Source: UBA2357 sp002344625 (lineage in GTDB: Bacteria > Pseudomonadota > Gammaproteobacteria > Burkholderiales > Rhodocyclaceae). Taken from it: a stretch of DNA of 64,000 bases. The stretch spans positions 204,070-268,069 of the forward strand of contig CALKIH010000053.1 of assembly GCA_937995335.1 (NCBI GenBank), in the 5' to 3' direction. The position numbers and the translations under genes were made by a program. Numbering within the stretch: the stretch's first letter is position 1; every line of letters starts with the position of its first letter. The notes under the pieces are model-generated. The model saw nothing but the letters and a program-made list of their open reading frames with translations, was not told where the DNA came from and ran no database searches. Below are positions 55,352 through 63,211 of the stretch, piece after piece.

Positions 55352-57483
55352 TGAGCGGCGGCTGGATCGACAGCCTCGAGACCGTGCATGCGACGGCATC
55401 GCGGGTGCGCTTCCGTTACCGGAGCGGCGATGCCTCGGCCCGCGGTGCTCAGGCTCTGACGCGTGCGGTGTCGTCGTTGCCGGGCGTGCGCGTGGCGCGG
55501 ATCAACCACAGGACCCGGTCGCTGGTGGTCGAATTCGATCGGGTCGGCACCGATGCGCCGGCGCTCGCCCGCGCGATCGCGGCGCTGGAGCCGCCACCGT
55601 CGGCCGGGCCGGCCGGCCGGCCGGCCAATGAAGAGGCGAGCGTCGCGCCGGTGGCCTTGAGCGGGGCGACCCTGCTCGCGACACGCGCGCTGCAGCCGTC
55701 GCTGCAGGCGCCGGTCGCCTTCGGCAGCGCGATTCCCTTGCTGGGCGAGGCGATGGACGATTTCCTCGAGAAGGGCGTGACCTCGCATGTGCTCGAGGCG
55801 ATGGCGGTGGCGATCTCGATCGGCCGCCAGGACTACCTGGCCGCGAACACCACGTCCTTCCTGCTCGCGCTGGGCGAGTATCTCGAGAAATCGATCGAGC
55901 ATCGTTCGGATCAGATGCTCAAGCATCTGCTCAAGCCCGCGGCGGGGCTGGTCTGGGTCGAGCGCGACGGGGGCGAGGCCAGCATCGACGCCGCCGAACT
56001 GCGTGTCGGCGACACCGTGATCGCGGGCACCGGCACCGTGATCGCCGTCGATGGCACGGTGCTGGGTGGCGAGGCGCTGGTCAATGAAGCGACGATGACC
56101 GGCGAAAGCGTGCCGGTGGTGCGTCGGCGCGGCGACAGGGTGTTGTCGGGGACGCTCGTCGATGAGGGGCGTTTGCGCATCTACGCGGAGAAGGTCGGCG
56201 CGCAGGCGGCGGCGGCCCGCATCGCCGACTTCGTCGAGCAATCGCTGCTCGCCAAGAGCAATACCCAGCTGAAAGCGGCCCGCCTTGCCGATCGGCTGGT
56301 GCCGATGGTGCTGGGGCTTGCGGCCGGCACCTGGCTGCTGACCCAGGACTGGCAGCGCGTGGCAGCGGTGCTGCAGGCCGACTACTCATGCGCGCTCAAG
56401 CTGTCCACGCCGGTGGCCTTCAAGGCGGCGATGTACCAGGGCGGCAAGGCGGGCATGCTGATCAAGGGCGCGCGGGCACTGGAGCGGCTGGCCGATGCCG
56501 ATACCTTCGTGTTCGACAAGACCGGCACGCTCAGCACCGGCGCGCTCGAGGTGACCGATTCGCTCGCGTTCCGTGCCGGCTATACGTCCGAGGACGTCAT
56601 CAACCTCGCCGCCTCGGTCGAGGAGCACTACTTCCACCCGCTGGCGCTGGCCGTCGTCAATGCCGCGCGGCAACTGGCGCATCCTCACCATTTCGACCAC
56701 AAGGAAGTGGAGTTCATCGTCGCGCATGGCGTTGCCAGCGTGATCGACGGCAAGCGCATCGTGGTCGGCTCGCGCCATTTCGTCGAGGATGACGAAGGCA
56801 TCGCGACGGCGGCCCATTCCGAGGTGATCGAGGGCCTCCTGAGCGACGGCAAGACCCTGCTCTACATCGGCTATGGCGGCGAGCTGCTCGGCGTGCTGGC
56901 GCTGCGCGACACCCTTCGCAGCAACAGCGCCGCCACCGTCGCGCGGCTGCGCCGCCTCGGCGTGAAGCGCATCCTGATGCTGACCGGCGATCACCCGGAG
57001 CGCGCCCGCACGATGGCCGCGGAGCTCGGCCTGGATGAATTCCACGCCGGCCTGATGCCTCAGGACAAGGCCCGCATCCTGCAGCAGCTAGCCGCCGCCG
57101 GCGCCCGCATCGCGTTCGTGGGCGACGGGGTGAACGATGCGCCGGCGCTCAGTGGTGCGCAGGTTGGCATCTCGATGCACAACGGCGCTGATATCGCCCG
57201 GCTCGCATCCGACATCGCGTTGCTCGAGGACGACATTTCGAAGGTCGCCGATGCCAAGGCGCTGTCGCTGGCGACGCGGCGGCTCATCGACGGCAACTTC
57301 AAGCTGACCGTCGGCCTGAACACCGCAATCCTATCGGCGGCGGCGCTCGGGGCGCTGCAGCCGGTCGCGGCATCGGCACTCCACAACGGCAGCACCATTG
57401 CAATTCTGCTGCGCGCGCTGCTCGGAGCCGGCCTGCCGCGCGCCGGCCGGCCTCAACTCAAGTCGAACGGAGCCGCGTCATGA
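55348..57483 (+). CDS. fezB: P1B-6-type P-type ATPase (FezB-like)
   Basis: 711 residues; the start overlaps the previous stop as ATGA. An N-terminal HMA-like domain without CxxC (about 10-75) is followed by a GGCC-repeat-encoded linker. P-type ATPase motifs: TGES (MTGESVPVV), phosphorylation motif FDKTGTLS, HP locus (EEHYFHPLALAVV) and GDGVNDAPAL. The ion-binding helix reads YSCALKLSTP (Ser347-Cys348-Ala349) in place of CPC, the variant of the P1B-6 subgroup associated with iron. In ferrosome (Fez) systems, FezB of this subgroup is the ATPase that loads iron into a lipid-bounded compartment. The next gene is feoA. Confidence 0.85.
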   Translation: MMSGGWIDSLETVHATASRVRFRYRSGDASARGAQALTRAVSSLPGVRVARINHRTRSLVVEFDRVGTDAPALARAIAALEPPPSAGPAGRPANEEASVAPVALSGATLLATRALQPSLQAPVAFGSAIPLLGEAMDDFLEKGVTSHVLEAMAVAISIGRQDYLAANTTSFLLALGEYLEKSIEHRSDQMLKHLLKPAAGLVWVERDGGEASIDAAELRVGDTVIAGTGTVIAVDGTVLGGEALVNEATMTGESVPVVRRRGDRVLSGTLVDEGRLRIYAEKVGAQAAAARIADFVEQSLLAKSNTQLKAARLADRLVPMVLGLAAGTWLLTQDWQRVAAVLQADYSCALKLSTPVAFKAAMYQGGKAGMLIKGARALERLADADTFVFDKTGTLSTGALEVTDSLAFRAGYTSEDVINLAASVEEHYFHPLALAVVNAARQLAHPHHFDHKEVEFIVAHGVASVIDGKRIVVGSRHFVEDDEGIATAAHSEVIEGLLSDGKTLLYIGYGGELLGVLALRDTLRSNSAATVARLRRLGVKRILMLTGDHPERARTMAAELGLDEFHAGLMPQDKARILQQLAAAGARIAFVGDGVNDAPALSGAQVGISMHNGADIARLASDIALLEDDISKVADAKALSLATRRLIDGNFKLTVGLNTAILSAAALGALQPVAASALHNGSTIAILLRALLGAGLPRAGRPQLKSNGAAS

Positions 57484-57725
57484 ACGGAGAGGCACGGGCC
57501 CAGCAGTTTCCGCTTGCGATGGCGAGCGAGGGAGAGGTCGTGCGGGTCGAGGCCATCCTGGGTGGCGGAAGCATGTCCCGGCGGGTGGCCGAGATCGGCC
57601 TCAATGTCGGCAGCGAGATCGTCGTGCGCCAGCGCCAGGGGGCGGGGCTGATCGTCGCGCGCGGCGAAACGCGCATCGCGATCGGCGGCGGCCTGGCGCT
57701 CAAGATCATGGTGAGCCGGTCATGA
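57480..57725 (+). CDS. feoA: FeoA-domain protein (first)
   Basis: 81 residues; the ATG overlaps the fezB stop (ATGA). SH3-like FeoA fold: RVEAILGGGSMSRRVAEIGLNVGSEI with the late strand LIVARGETRIAIGGGLALKIMV. FeoA is a small cytoplasmic partner of FeoB needed for Fe(II) transport. Two feoA genes in tandem occur in several bacteria. A 115-bp gap with short GC-rich inverted repeats separates it from the second feoA. Confidence 0.9.
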   Translation: MNGEARAQQFPLAMASEGEVVRVEAILGGGSMSRRVAEIGLNVGSEIVVRQRQGAGLIVARGETRIAIGGGLALKIMVSRS

Positions 57726-57840
57726 GCGCCCCCGGAAAAGCTTTTCGGCCTTTCTCCTCCCGAGGGGGCGGGCCAGACCGGTGCCGGTATGAACCGGCGC
57801 GGGTAATGGAACCATCGTTGGAATTCTTGGAGTGCGCAGC

Positions 57841-58071
57841 ATGATGCTCAAACAACTAGCGGTCGGTGATCACGCCAAAGTGCTCGGATTCTCCGAGGCT
57901 GCCAGCGCCTATCGGCGCAAACTTCTGTCGCTGGGCCTGACCCCCGGGGTGGAGCTGTGCGTGACGCGCGTGGCGCCGATGGGCGATCCGGTCGAGATCC
58001 GGGTGCGTGGATTCGCATTGAGCCTGCGCAAGGACGAGGCCGATGCATTGAATGTGGAGAAACTGGGATGA
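57841..58071 (+). CDS. feoA: FeoA-domain protein (second)
   Basis: 76 residues from ATG 57841; GGAG lies about 10 nt upstream, and a GTG at 57832 is possible. The FeoA fold (YRRKLLSLGLTPGVELCVTRVAPMGDPVEIRVRGFALSLRKDEA) is closer to the classical FeoA than the first copy. The stop overlaps the feoB ATG as ATGA, so the two are translationally coupled. Confidence 0.92.
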   Translation: MMLKQLAVGDHAKVLGFSEAASAYRRKLLSLGLTPGVELCVTRVAPMGDPVEIRVRGFALSLRKDEADALNVEKLG

Positions 58072-60395
58072 ATCCGATTCTCAAACTTGCTCTGGTTGGC
58101 AACCCGAACTGTGGCAAGACGACGCTCTTCAACGCACTCACCGGTTCGCGCCAGCGGGTCGGCAACTGGCCCGGCGTGACGGTCGAGAAGAAGAGCGGTG
58201 ACTTCCGTCATGGAGACATACGCTTCGAGGTCGTGGACCTGCCCGGCACCTATTCGCTCGACGTTGTCGACCGCGAGGTCTCGCTGGACGAGCGGGTCGC
58301 GCGCGATCACGTGCATGCGGGCGAGGCGCAACTGGTCATCAACATCGTCGATGCGGCCAACCTCGAGCGCAACCTGTATCTCACCAGCCAGCTGGTCGAG
58401 ATGCGCGTGCCCCTGCTGGTGGTGCTCAACATGGTCGACGTGGCGCGCGAAAAAGGGATCAAGATCGATGTCGAGGCGCTGTCGCGCCAGCTTGGATGCC
58501 CGGTGATCCCGGTGGTGGCGTCGTCCGGCGAAGGTGTCGAGGCGCTGAAGCAGGCGATCCGGAACGCGGTGGCGGCGCCGGCCCCGGCCAGCGCCGACAT
58601 CGGCTTCGACGCTGCGATCGAGAAGGCCTTGGCGGCCCTGGTGCCGCAACTGGGCGAGGTGGCGGCCAAGGCGGGTACTTCGCCGCGCTGGCTGTCGGTG
58701 CGCCTGCTCGAGGGCGACGACCTGGCCCGCAGCACGGCGGGTCCGGCGCTGGCCGGGACGGCGCAGACACTCGCCGCGGAGCTCGGACCCGATCTCGACA
58801 TCATGGTCGCCGACGCCCGCTACGGCTTTGCCAACCGCATCGCGGGCCAATGCGTGGCGACCAGCGGGCGGGTGGGCCGCGATCTGACCGATCGCATCGA
58901 CCAGGTGGTGCTCAACCGCATGCTCGGCATCCCGATCTTCCTGTTGATGATGTATCTGATGTTCCTGTTCACCATCAACCTCGGCGGTGCGTTCATCGAT
59001 TTCTTCGACCTGTTCTCGGCGGCGCTGCTGGTGGATGGCCTGGGCGAGGCATTGGCCGCGCTGGGTGCGCCCGAGTGGCTGCGCATGATCCTGGCCGATG
59101 GCATCGGCGGCGGCATGGTCGTGGTGGCGACCTTCATCCCGGTGATCGGTTTCCTGTTCCTGTTCCTGTCGATACTGGAGGACTCGGGCTACATGGCGCG
59201 GGCGGCGTTCGTGATGGACCGCTTCATGCGCTGGATCGGCCTGCCGGGCAAGTCATTCGTGCCGCTCATCGTGGGCTTCGGGTGCACCGTGCCGGCGATC
59301 ATGGGTGCGCGCACGCTCGAGCGGCGCCGCGACCGGCTGATGACGATCGCGATGGCGCCGTTCATGTCCTGTGGCGCCCGCCTGCCGGTGTATGTGCTGT
59401 TCGCCGCGGCCTTCTTCCCGAACCAGGCGCAGAACATCGTCTTCCTCCTCTATCTGATCGGGATCGTGGTGGCCGTGCTCACCGGACTGATCCTGCGCAA
59501 TACCTTGTTCAAGGGCGAGGTCACGCCCTTCATCATGGAACTGCCGCCCTATCACCTGCCGACGCCCAAGGGCATCCTGATCCACACCTGGGAGCGCCTG
59601 AAGGGGTTCATCTTTCGCGCCGGGCGGGTCATCGTTCCGATGGTGCTGGTCCTGAACGTGCTCAACACCGTGGGCACCGACGGCAGCTTCGGCAACGAGG
59701 ACAGCGATGCGTCCATGCTCGCCGAAGTCGGCCGCAGCATCACCCCGGCCTTTGCGCCGTTCGGCCTGCAGGAGGACAACTGGCCGGCGGCGGTGGGCAT
59801 CTTCACCGGCATACTGGCCAAGGAAGCCGTGGTCGGCACGCTCGACGCCGCCTACACGGCGCTGGCGGCACAGGCCCAGGATGCCGCTGCGGCCGAGGAA
59901 GAGCCTTTCGATCTCGGGCAGAGCATCGCCGCCGCCTTTGCGACGATTCCGGCGAATCTGTCCGATGCGCTCGGCAGCTGGGCGGATCCGCTGGGCATCG
60001 GCGTCGGCGACCTCAGCGACCAGGATGCGGTCGCCGAGGAACAGGAGGTCGCCACCACCACCTTCGGCGCGATGGCCGAGCGCTTCAACGGCGCAACCGG
60101 CGCGTTCGCCTACCTGTTGTTCATCCTGCTCTACTTTCCGTGCACGGCGGCGACCGCCGCGGTGTACCAGGAGTCCGGCGGGCGGTGGGCGCTCTTCGTG
60201 GTGGCCTGGACGACCGGTCTCGCGTACGGCCTGGCGACCTTGTACTACCAGGCCGCGACCTGGGCAAGCCACCCGGCATCGTCGTCGGCCTGGATGGCGG
60301 GTGTCGTGGCGATGTTCGCCGCGGTGTTCTGGTTCATGAAGCGTCATGGCGAGCGCGAGGGCGGAACGGCCCTGCCGGTGCCGCAGCGCGCCTGA
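58068..60395 (+). CDS. feoB: FeoB, ferrous iron transporter
   Basis: 775 residues, full length. G domain: G1 GNPNCGKTT, G3 DLPGTYSL, G4 LNMVD. The membrane part carries the gate cysteines in VGFGCTVPAIMGARTL, MSCGARLPVYVLFA and LYFPCTAATAA. FeoB imports Fe(II) across the inner membrane and is usually induced without oxygen by FNR and repressed by Fur. It is coupled to feoA by ATGA overlap and is followed by a FeoC-like gene. Confidence 0.97.
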   Translation: MNPILKLALVGNPNCGKTTLFNALTGSRQRVGNWPGVTVEKKSGDFRHGDIRFEVVDLPGTYSLDVVDREVSLDERVARDHVHAGEAQLVINIVDAANLERNLYLTSQLVEMRVPLLVVLNMVDVAREKGIKIDVEALSRQLGCPVIPVVASSGEGVEALKQAIRNAVAAPAPASADIGFDAAIEKALAALVPQLGEVAAKAGTSPRWLSVRLLEGDDLARSTAGPALAGTAQTLAAELGPDLDIMVADARYGFANRIAGQCVATSGRVGRDLTDRIDQVVLNRMLGIPIFLLMMYLMFLFTINLGGAFIDFFDLFSAALLVDGLGEALAALGAPEWLRMILADGIGGGMVVVATFIPVIGFLFLFLSILEDSGYMARAAFVMDRFMRWIGLPGKSFVPLIVGFGCTVPAIMGARTLERRRDRLMTIAMAPFMSCGARLPVYVLFAAAFFPNQAQNIVFLLYLIGIVVAVLTGLILRNTLFKGEVTPFIMELPPYHLPTPKGILIHTWERLKGFIFRAGRVIVPMVLVLNVLNTVGTDGSFGNEDSDASMLAEVGRSITPAFAPFGLQEDNWPAAVGIFTGILAKEAVVGTLDAAYTALAAQAQDAAAAEEEPFDLGQSIAAAFATIPANLSDALGSWADPLGIGVGDLSDQDAVAEEQEVATTTFGAMAERFNGATGAFAYLLFILLYFPCTAATAAVYQESGGRWALFVVAWTTGLAYGLATLYYQAATWASHPASSSAWMAGVVAMFAAVFWFMKRHGEREGGTALPVPQRA

Positions 60396-60409
60396 GGGCG
60401 GGGCGGACC

Positions 60410-60643
60410 ATGACGATCCTGACACGCGTGAACGACTACCTGCGCGAGCACCGGCGGGCCAGCGTCTCCGACATGGCGGGCAGTCTCGACACCAGCGTCG
60501 ATGCCCTCGCGGCGATGCTGGCGACGCTGGAACGCAAGGGGCGCGTGCGGCGCCTGCCGCAGGGCAGCACCTGCGGCGGCAGCTGCTGCAAGTGCGATCC
60601 CGATACGCTGATCATTTACGAATGGGTGGGCGACGGCCCCTAG
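60410..60643 (+). CDS. feoC: FeoC-like winged-helix Fe-S protein
   Basis: 77 residues. An N-terminal winged helix (ILTRVNDYLREHRRASVSDMAGSLDTSVDALAAMLATLERKG, residues 3-45) is followed by a cysteine cluster TCGGSCCKC that could bind a [4Fe-4S] centre, as FeoC does. FeoC stabilises FeoB and may sense oxygen or iron. It lies 14 bp after feoB. Confidence 0.85.
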   Translation: MTILTRVNDYLREHRRASVSDMAGSLDTSVDALAAMLATLERKGRVRRLPQGSTCGGSCCKCDPDTLIIYEWVGDGP

Positions 60644-60667
60644 GCGGGCCGGCGAGGAGCGCAAGCC

Positions 60668-61225
60668 ATGAAGGAGGGGCCTCCCGCATTGCTCGTGATC
60701 GGTATTCATCGCGAGGAGCTGGCCTTCGGGCGTAGCGTGGCGGGCAGTCTCGATCGCGGGCGGGTGGCGGTGCTGGAGATTCCGGAAGGCCTGTCCGGCG
60801 CCCGCCCGCTACCCGACCAGCTCTTCCGCTACGAGGCATTGCACCAGGCGCTCTACCTGCAACTGCTCCCGCACGCGCGCGGCCACTACGCGCTGTTGAT
60901 CGACCTGCATACCGGTTTCGACAGCCAGGGTCCGAGCGCCGATCTGATCACCGCCGACGTGAATCTGCAACGCTGCCTGCACAAGGCGCTGGCGGGCGCA
61001 TCGGGCGAGCGCGTGCGTGTCATCCCGCTGGGCACGGGCGGCGCGCTGGCGACCCGCACGGTGATTCCCGAACTGATCTGGCACAACCCCGATTTCGCCT
61101 ACGTCGGAATCGAGCTGTATCTGCCGGACGGGCGAGCCGGCTGGACCCGGGCCCTCGCCCTGGCGCGCAAGGTGATCGAGATGATTCTCGCCTGTCGTGC
61201 GCCAGCCGCGGTGGCGCGGCCGTGA
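60668..61225 (+). CDS. Small zinc-hydrolase-like protein (succinylglutamate desuccinylase/M14-like)
   Basis: 185 residues; GAGGAGCGC precedes the ATG. GIHREELAFGR (His14, Glu17) and LLIDLHTGF give the HxxE...H zinc triad of M14 carboxypeptidases and the AstE/aspartoacylase family. The protein is only about half the usual length and lacks the C-terminal beta domain. It lies 24 bp after feoC on the same strand and is the last gene of the iron operon. A role in iron transport or compartment formation is not known to me; the annotation is by motif. Confidence 0.7.
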   Translation: MKEGPPALLVIGIHREELAFGRSVAGSLDRGRVAVLEIPEGLSGARPLPDQLFRYEALHQALYLQLLPHARGHYALLIDLHTGFDSQGPSADLITADVNLQRCLHKALAGASGERVRVIPLGTGGALATRTVIPELIWHNPDFAYVGIELYLPDGRAGWTRALALARKVIEMILACRAPAAVARP

Positions 61226-61236
61226 CGCCCGGGGGT

Positions 61237-61665
61237 TCAGCGCAGCAGGTTGCGGCGATGGACCCCGAGATGGACGCCGAGGCAGGCCACGAACGCGGCG
61301 CCGGTCACGGCATGCCAGCGCTTCTGGCCACTCGCTGCGAGGGCCAGGGAGGCGGTCAGGCTGCCGAGCATGCCCAGCTTTGCGACGCGGTTGACCTGCA
61401 GGCGCAGCGGCCGCGCGCCCGACGGGCGTGGCGTGGCGATGGCCGCGTCGATGATCGCATCGATCTTGCGCTCGAGTTCGAGCGGGTCGATGTCGCCGGC
61501 CGCAAAATGCAGCACGATGCTGCCGACGCTCGGATTGGGCTGCATCACCGCCAACCCTTCGATCTGCCGCAGTTGCGCTTCTACCCGGGCACAGAGCGCG
61601 GGATTGCGGAGCGCCTTGTCGCGCACGCGGACGCGACCCGGCAGGGTGGAAACCACGCGGGTCAT
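61237..61665 (-). CDS. HMA_2-like membrane protein, convergent with the operon
   Basis: 142 residues; CGGAG precedes the ATG. An N-terminal HMA-like domain without CxxC (LPGRVRVRDKALRNPALCARVEAQLRQI followed by GSIVLHFAAGDI) shares the GRVR element with the proteins at 53217 and 55348. Two hydrophobic helices follow (LGMLGSLTASLALAAS and VTGAAFVACLGVHLGV). The location, 12 bp from the last operon gene, and the shared domain suggest that it belongs to the same iron system but has its own promoter, possibly Fur-controlled. Confidence 0.75.
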   Translation of the reverse strand: MTRVVSTLPGRVRVRDKALRNPALCARVEAQLRQIEGLAVMQPNPSVGSIVLHFAAGDIDPLELERKIDAIIDAAIATPRPSGARPLRLQVNRVAKLGMLGSLTASLALAASGQKRWHAVTGAAFVACLGVHLGVHRRNLLR

Positions 61666-61757
61666 GGTGCGACTCCGCGAGTGTCGTTCGGGGTGGGGCG
61701 AGAATGAGTGCGCATGGAGCGAAGCGGCGGGTTCCTGGAAGAGGGGCCAAGCTTAGC

Positions 61758-61778
61758 ATATGAATGAGAATCAACCCT
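61758..61778. promoter_or_regulatory. Weak Fur-like site upstream of the HMA_2-like gene
   Basis: AATGAGAATCA (61763-61773) is one strong half of a Fur box; the other half is poor (about 10 of 19 overall by eye). It lies about 100 bp upstream of the minus-strand start at 61665. Confidence 0.3.
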
Positions 61779-61814
61779 GTTCGCAGTCGCTGCTTTCGAC
61801 AGGGCGATGAATGC

Positions 61815-61836
61815 AAAGCCCGCTTGCGCGGGCTTT
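61815..61836 (-). terminator. Terminator of gabT
   Basis: Perfect 9-bp stem AAAGCCCGC / GCGGGCTTT with TTGC loop, 34 bp after the gabT stop. The T-run is short. The core is identical to the efp terminator. Confidence 0.65.
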
Positions 61837-61869
61837 CACAGGCGACGGCAGCCGCGTCGGCGGCGGGTT

Positions 61870-63180
61870 TCAGCCGCGTGCAATCACGGCATCGATAGAG
61901 GCGGCGAGGATGTCGAGGCCTTCGTCGAGCACTGCGTGTTCGATGGTGAGCGGCACCATCAGGCGCAGCACGTTGGCGTAGCTGCCGCAGGACAGCAGCA
62001 GCAGGCCGCGCGACAGGGCTTCGGCGACCACCGCCTTGGTCAGCTCGGCGTTGGGGCGGTGCGGGTCGCCGTCGTGGCAGAACTCGATGGCGACCATCGC
62101 GCCCAGGCCGCGTACCTCGGCGACGGCCTGGTGTTTCGTGGCGATATCGCGCAAACGGGTCTGCATGCGTTCGCCGATTTCGGCGGCGCGCGCACACAGT
62201 TGCTCTTCTTCGACCACGTCCAGCACCGCGAGCGCCGCAGCCACCGCGAGCGGGGCGCCGGCGTAGGTGCTGCCGAGCCCGCCGGGGTTGAGTGCATCCA
62301 TGACTTCGGCGCGGCCGAGCACCGCGGCGACCGGGAAGCCGCCGCCCAGGCCCTTGGCCATGGTGATGATGTCGGGCACGACGCCGCTGTGCTCGACGGC
62401 GAAGAACTTGCCGGTGCGCGCGACGCCGGTCTGCACTTCGTCGGCGATCAGCAGGATGCCGTGCTGGTCGGCCAGTGCGCGCAGGCGCTGCAGGAATTCG
62501 GCCGGCGCGGGGTAATAGCCGCCCTCGCCCTGCACCGGTTCGACGATGAAGGCGGCGACGCGCTTGGCCTCGATGTCGTTCTTGAACAGCAGTTCGATGC
62601 CGTGCAGCGCGTCATCGACGCTGATGCCGTGCAGCGCGCTGGGGAAGGGCGCGTGATGGATCTCGTTCGGAAAGGGGCCGACGCCGAGCTTGTAGGGATC
62701 GATCTTGCCGGTGAGGCCCAGCGCCAGCAGGGTGCGGCCGTGGAAGCCGCCGTTGAAGGCGATCACGCCCGGCCGGCCGGTGTAGGCGCGGGCGATCTTG
62801 ATCGCGTTTTCCACCGCTTCGGCGCCGGTGTTGATCAGCATCGTCTTCTTGGGGCTGTCGCCCGGGGCGAGCGCGTTGAGGCGCTCGCACAGGCTCACGT
62901 AGCCGTCGTAGGCCACGACCTGGAAGGCCGTGTGGGTGAAGAGCGGGATCTGCGCCTGCGCCGCGGCGACCACCTTGGGGTGGCAGTGGCCGGTATTGAC
63001 CACCGCGATGCCGGCGACGAAGTCGATGTAGCGGCGGCCTTCGACGTCCCACAATTCGGCGTTCTTCGCGCGCACGGCGAAGACCGGGTGGGCCTGGCCG
63101 ACGCCGCGCGGCAGCGCCGCGGCCCGGCGTGCCATGTTGGCGGCGTTGGTGAGATTCGGCGGCTGGGTATTTGCGTTCAT
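61870..63180 (-). CDS. gabT: 4-aminobutyrate aminotransferase
   Basis: 436 residues; AGGAGAAC precedes the ATG. Class III PLP-dependent aminotransferase with the cofactor lysine in TMAKGLGGGFP, the aspartate loop LLIADEVQTGVARTG and EPVQGEGGYYPAP typical of GabT. It converts 4-aminobutyrate plus 2-oxoglutarate to succinate semialdehyde plus glutamate. The gene lies 31 bp downstream of the gabD end, giving a gabDT unit. 5-aminovalerate is a possible alternative substrate. Confidence 0.93.
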   Translation of the reverse strand: MNANTQPPNLTNAANMARRAAALPRGVGQAHPVFAVRAKNAELWDVEGRRYIDFVAGIAVVNTGHCHPKVVAAAQAQIPLFTHTAFQVVAYDGYVSLCERLNALAPGDSPKKTMLINTGAEAVENAIKIARAYTGRPGVIAFNGGFHGRTLLALGLTGKIDPYKLGVGPFPNEIHHAPFPSALHGISVDDALHGIELLFKNDIEAKRVAAFIVEPVQGEGGYYPAPAEFLQRLRALADQHGILLIADEVQTGVARTGKFFAVEHSGVVPDIITMAKGLGGGFPVAAVLGRAEVMDALNPGGLGSTYAGAPLAVAAALAVLDVVEEEQLCARAAEIGERMQTRLRDIATKHQAVAEVRGLGAMVAIEFCHDGDPHRPNAELTKAVVAEALSRGLLLLSCGSYANVLRLMVPLTIEHAVLDEGLDILAASIDAVIARG

Positions 63181-63211
63181 GCTGTTCTCCTAGGGTTCGA
63201 TCCGGGCCGGT

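Noticed and set aside
55601..55626. CRISPR-like or transposon repeat
   Set aside because: It is a simple in-frame GGCC tetranucleotide run without spacers or terminal repeats.
55348..57483. Annotation of the P-type ATPase as a copper exporter
   Set aside because: There is no CPC in the ion-binding helix and no CxxC in the N-terminal HMA-like domain; the iron-gene context also argues against it.
57726..57840. Riboswitch between the two feoA genes
   Set aside because: Short inverted repeats (for example GCCGGT/ACCGGC at 57783-57798) are present, but no known riboswitch core could be recognised in 115 bp.
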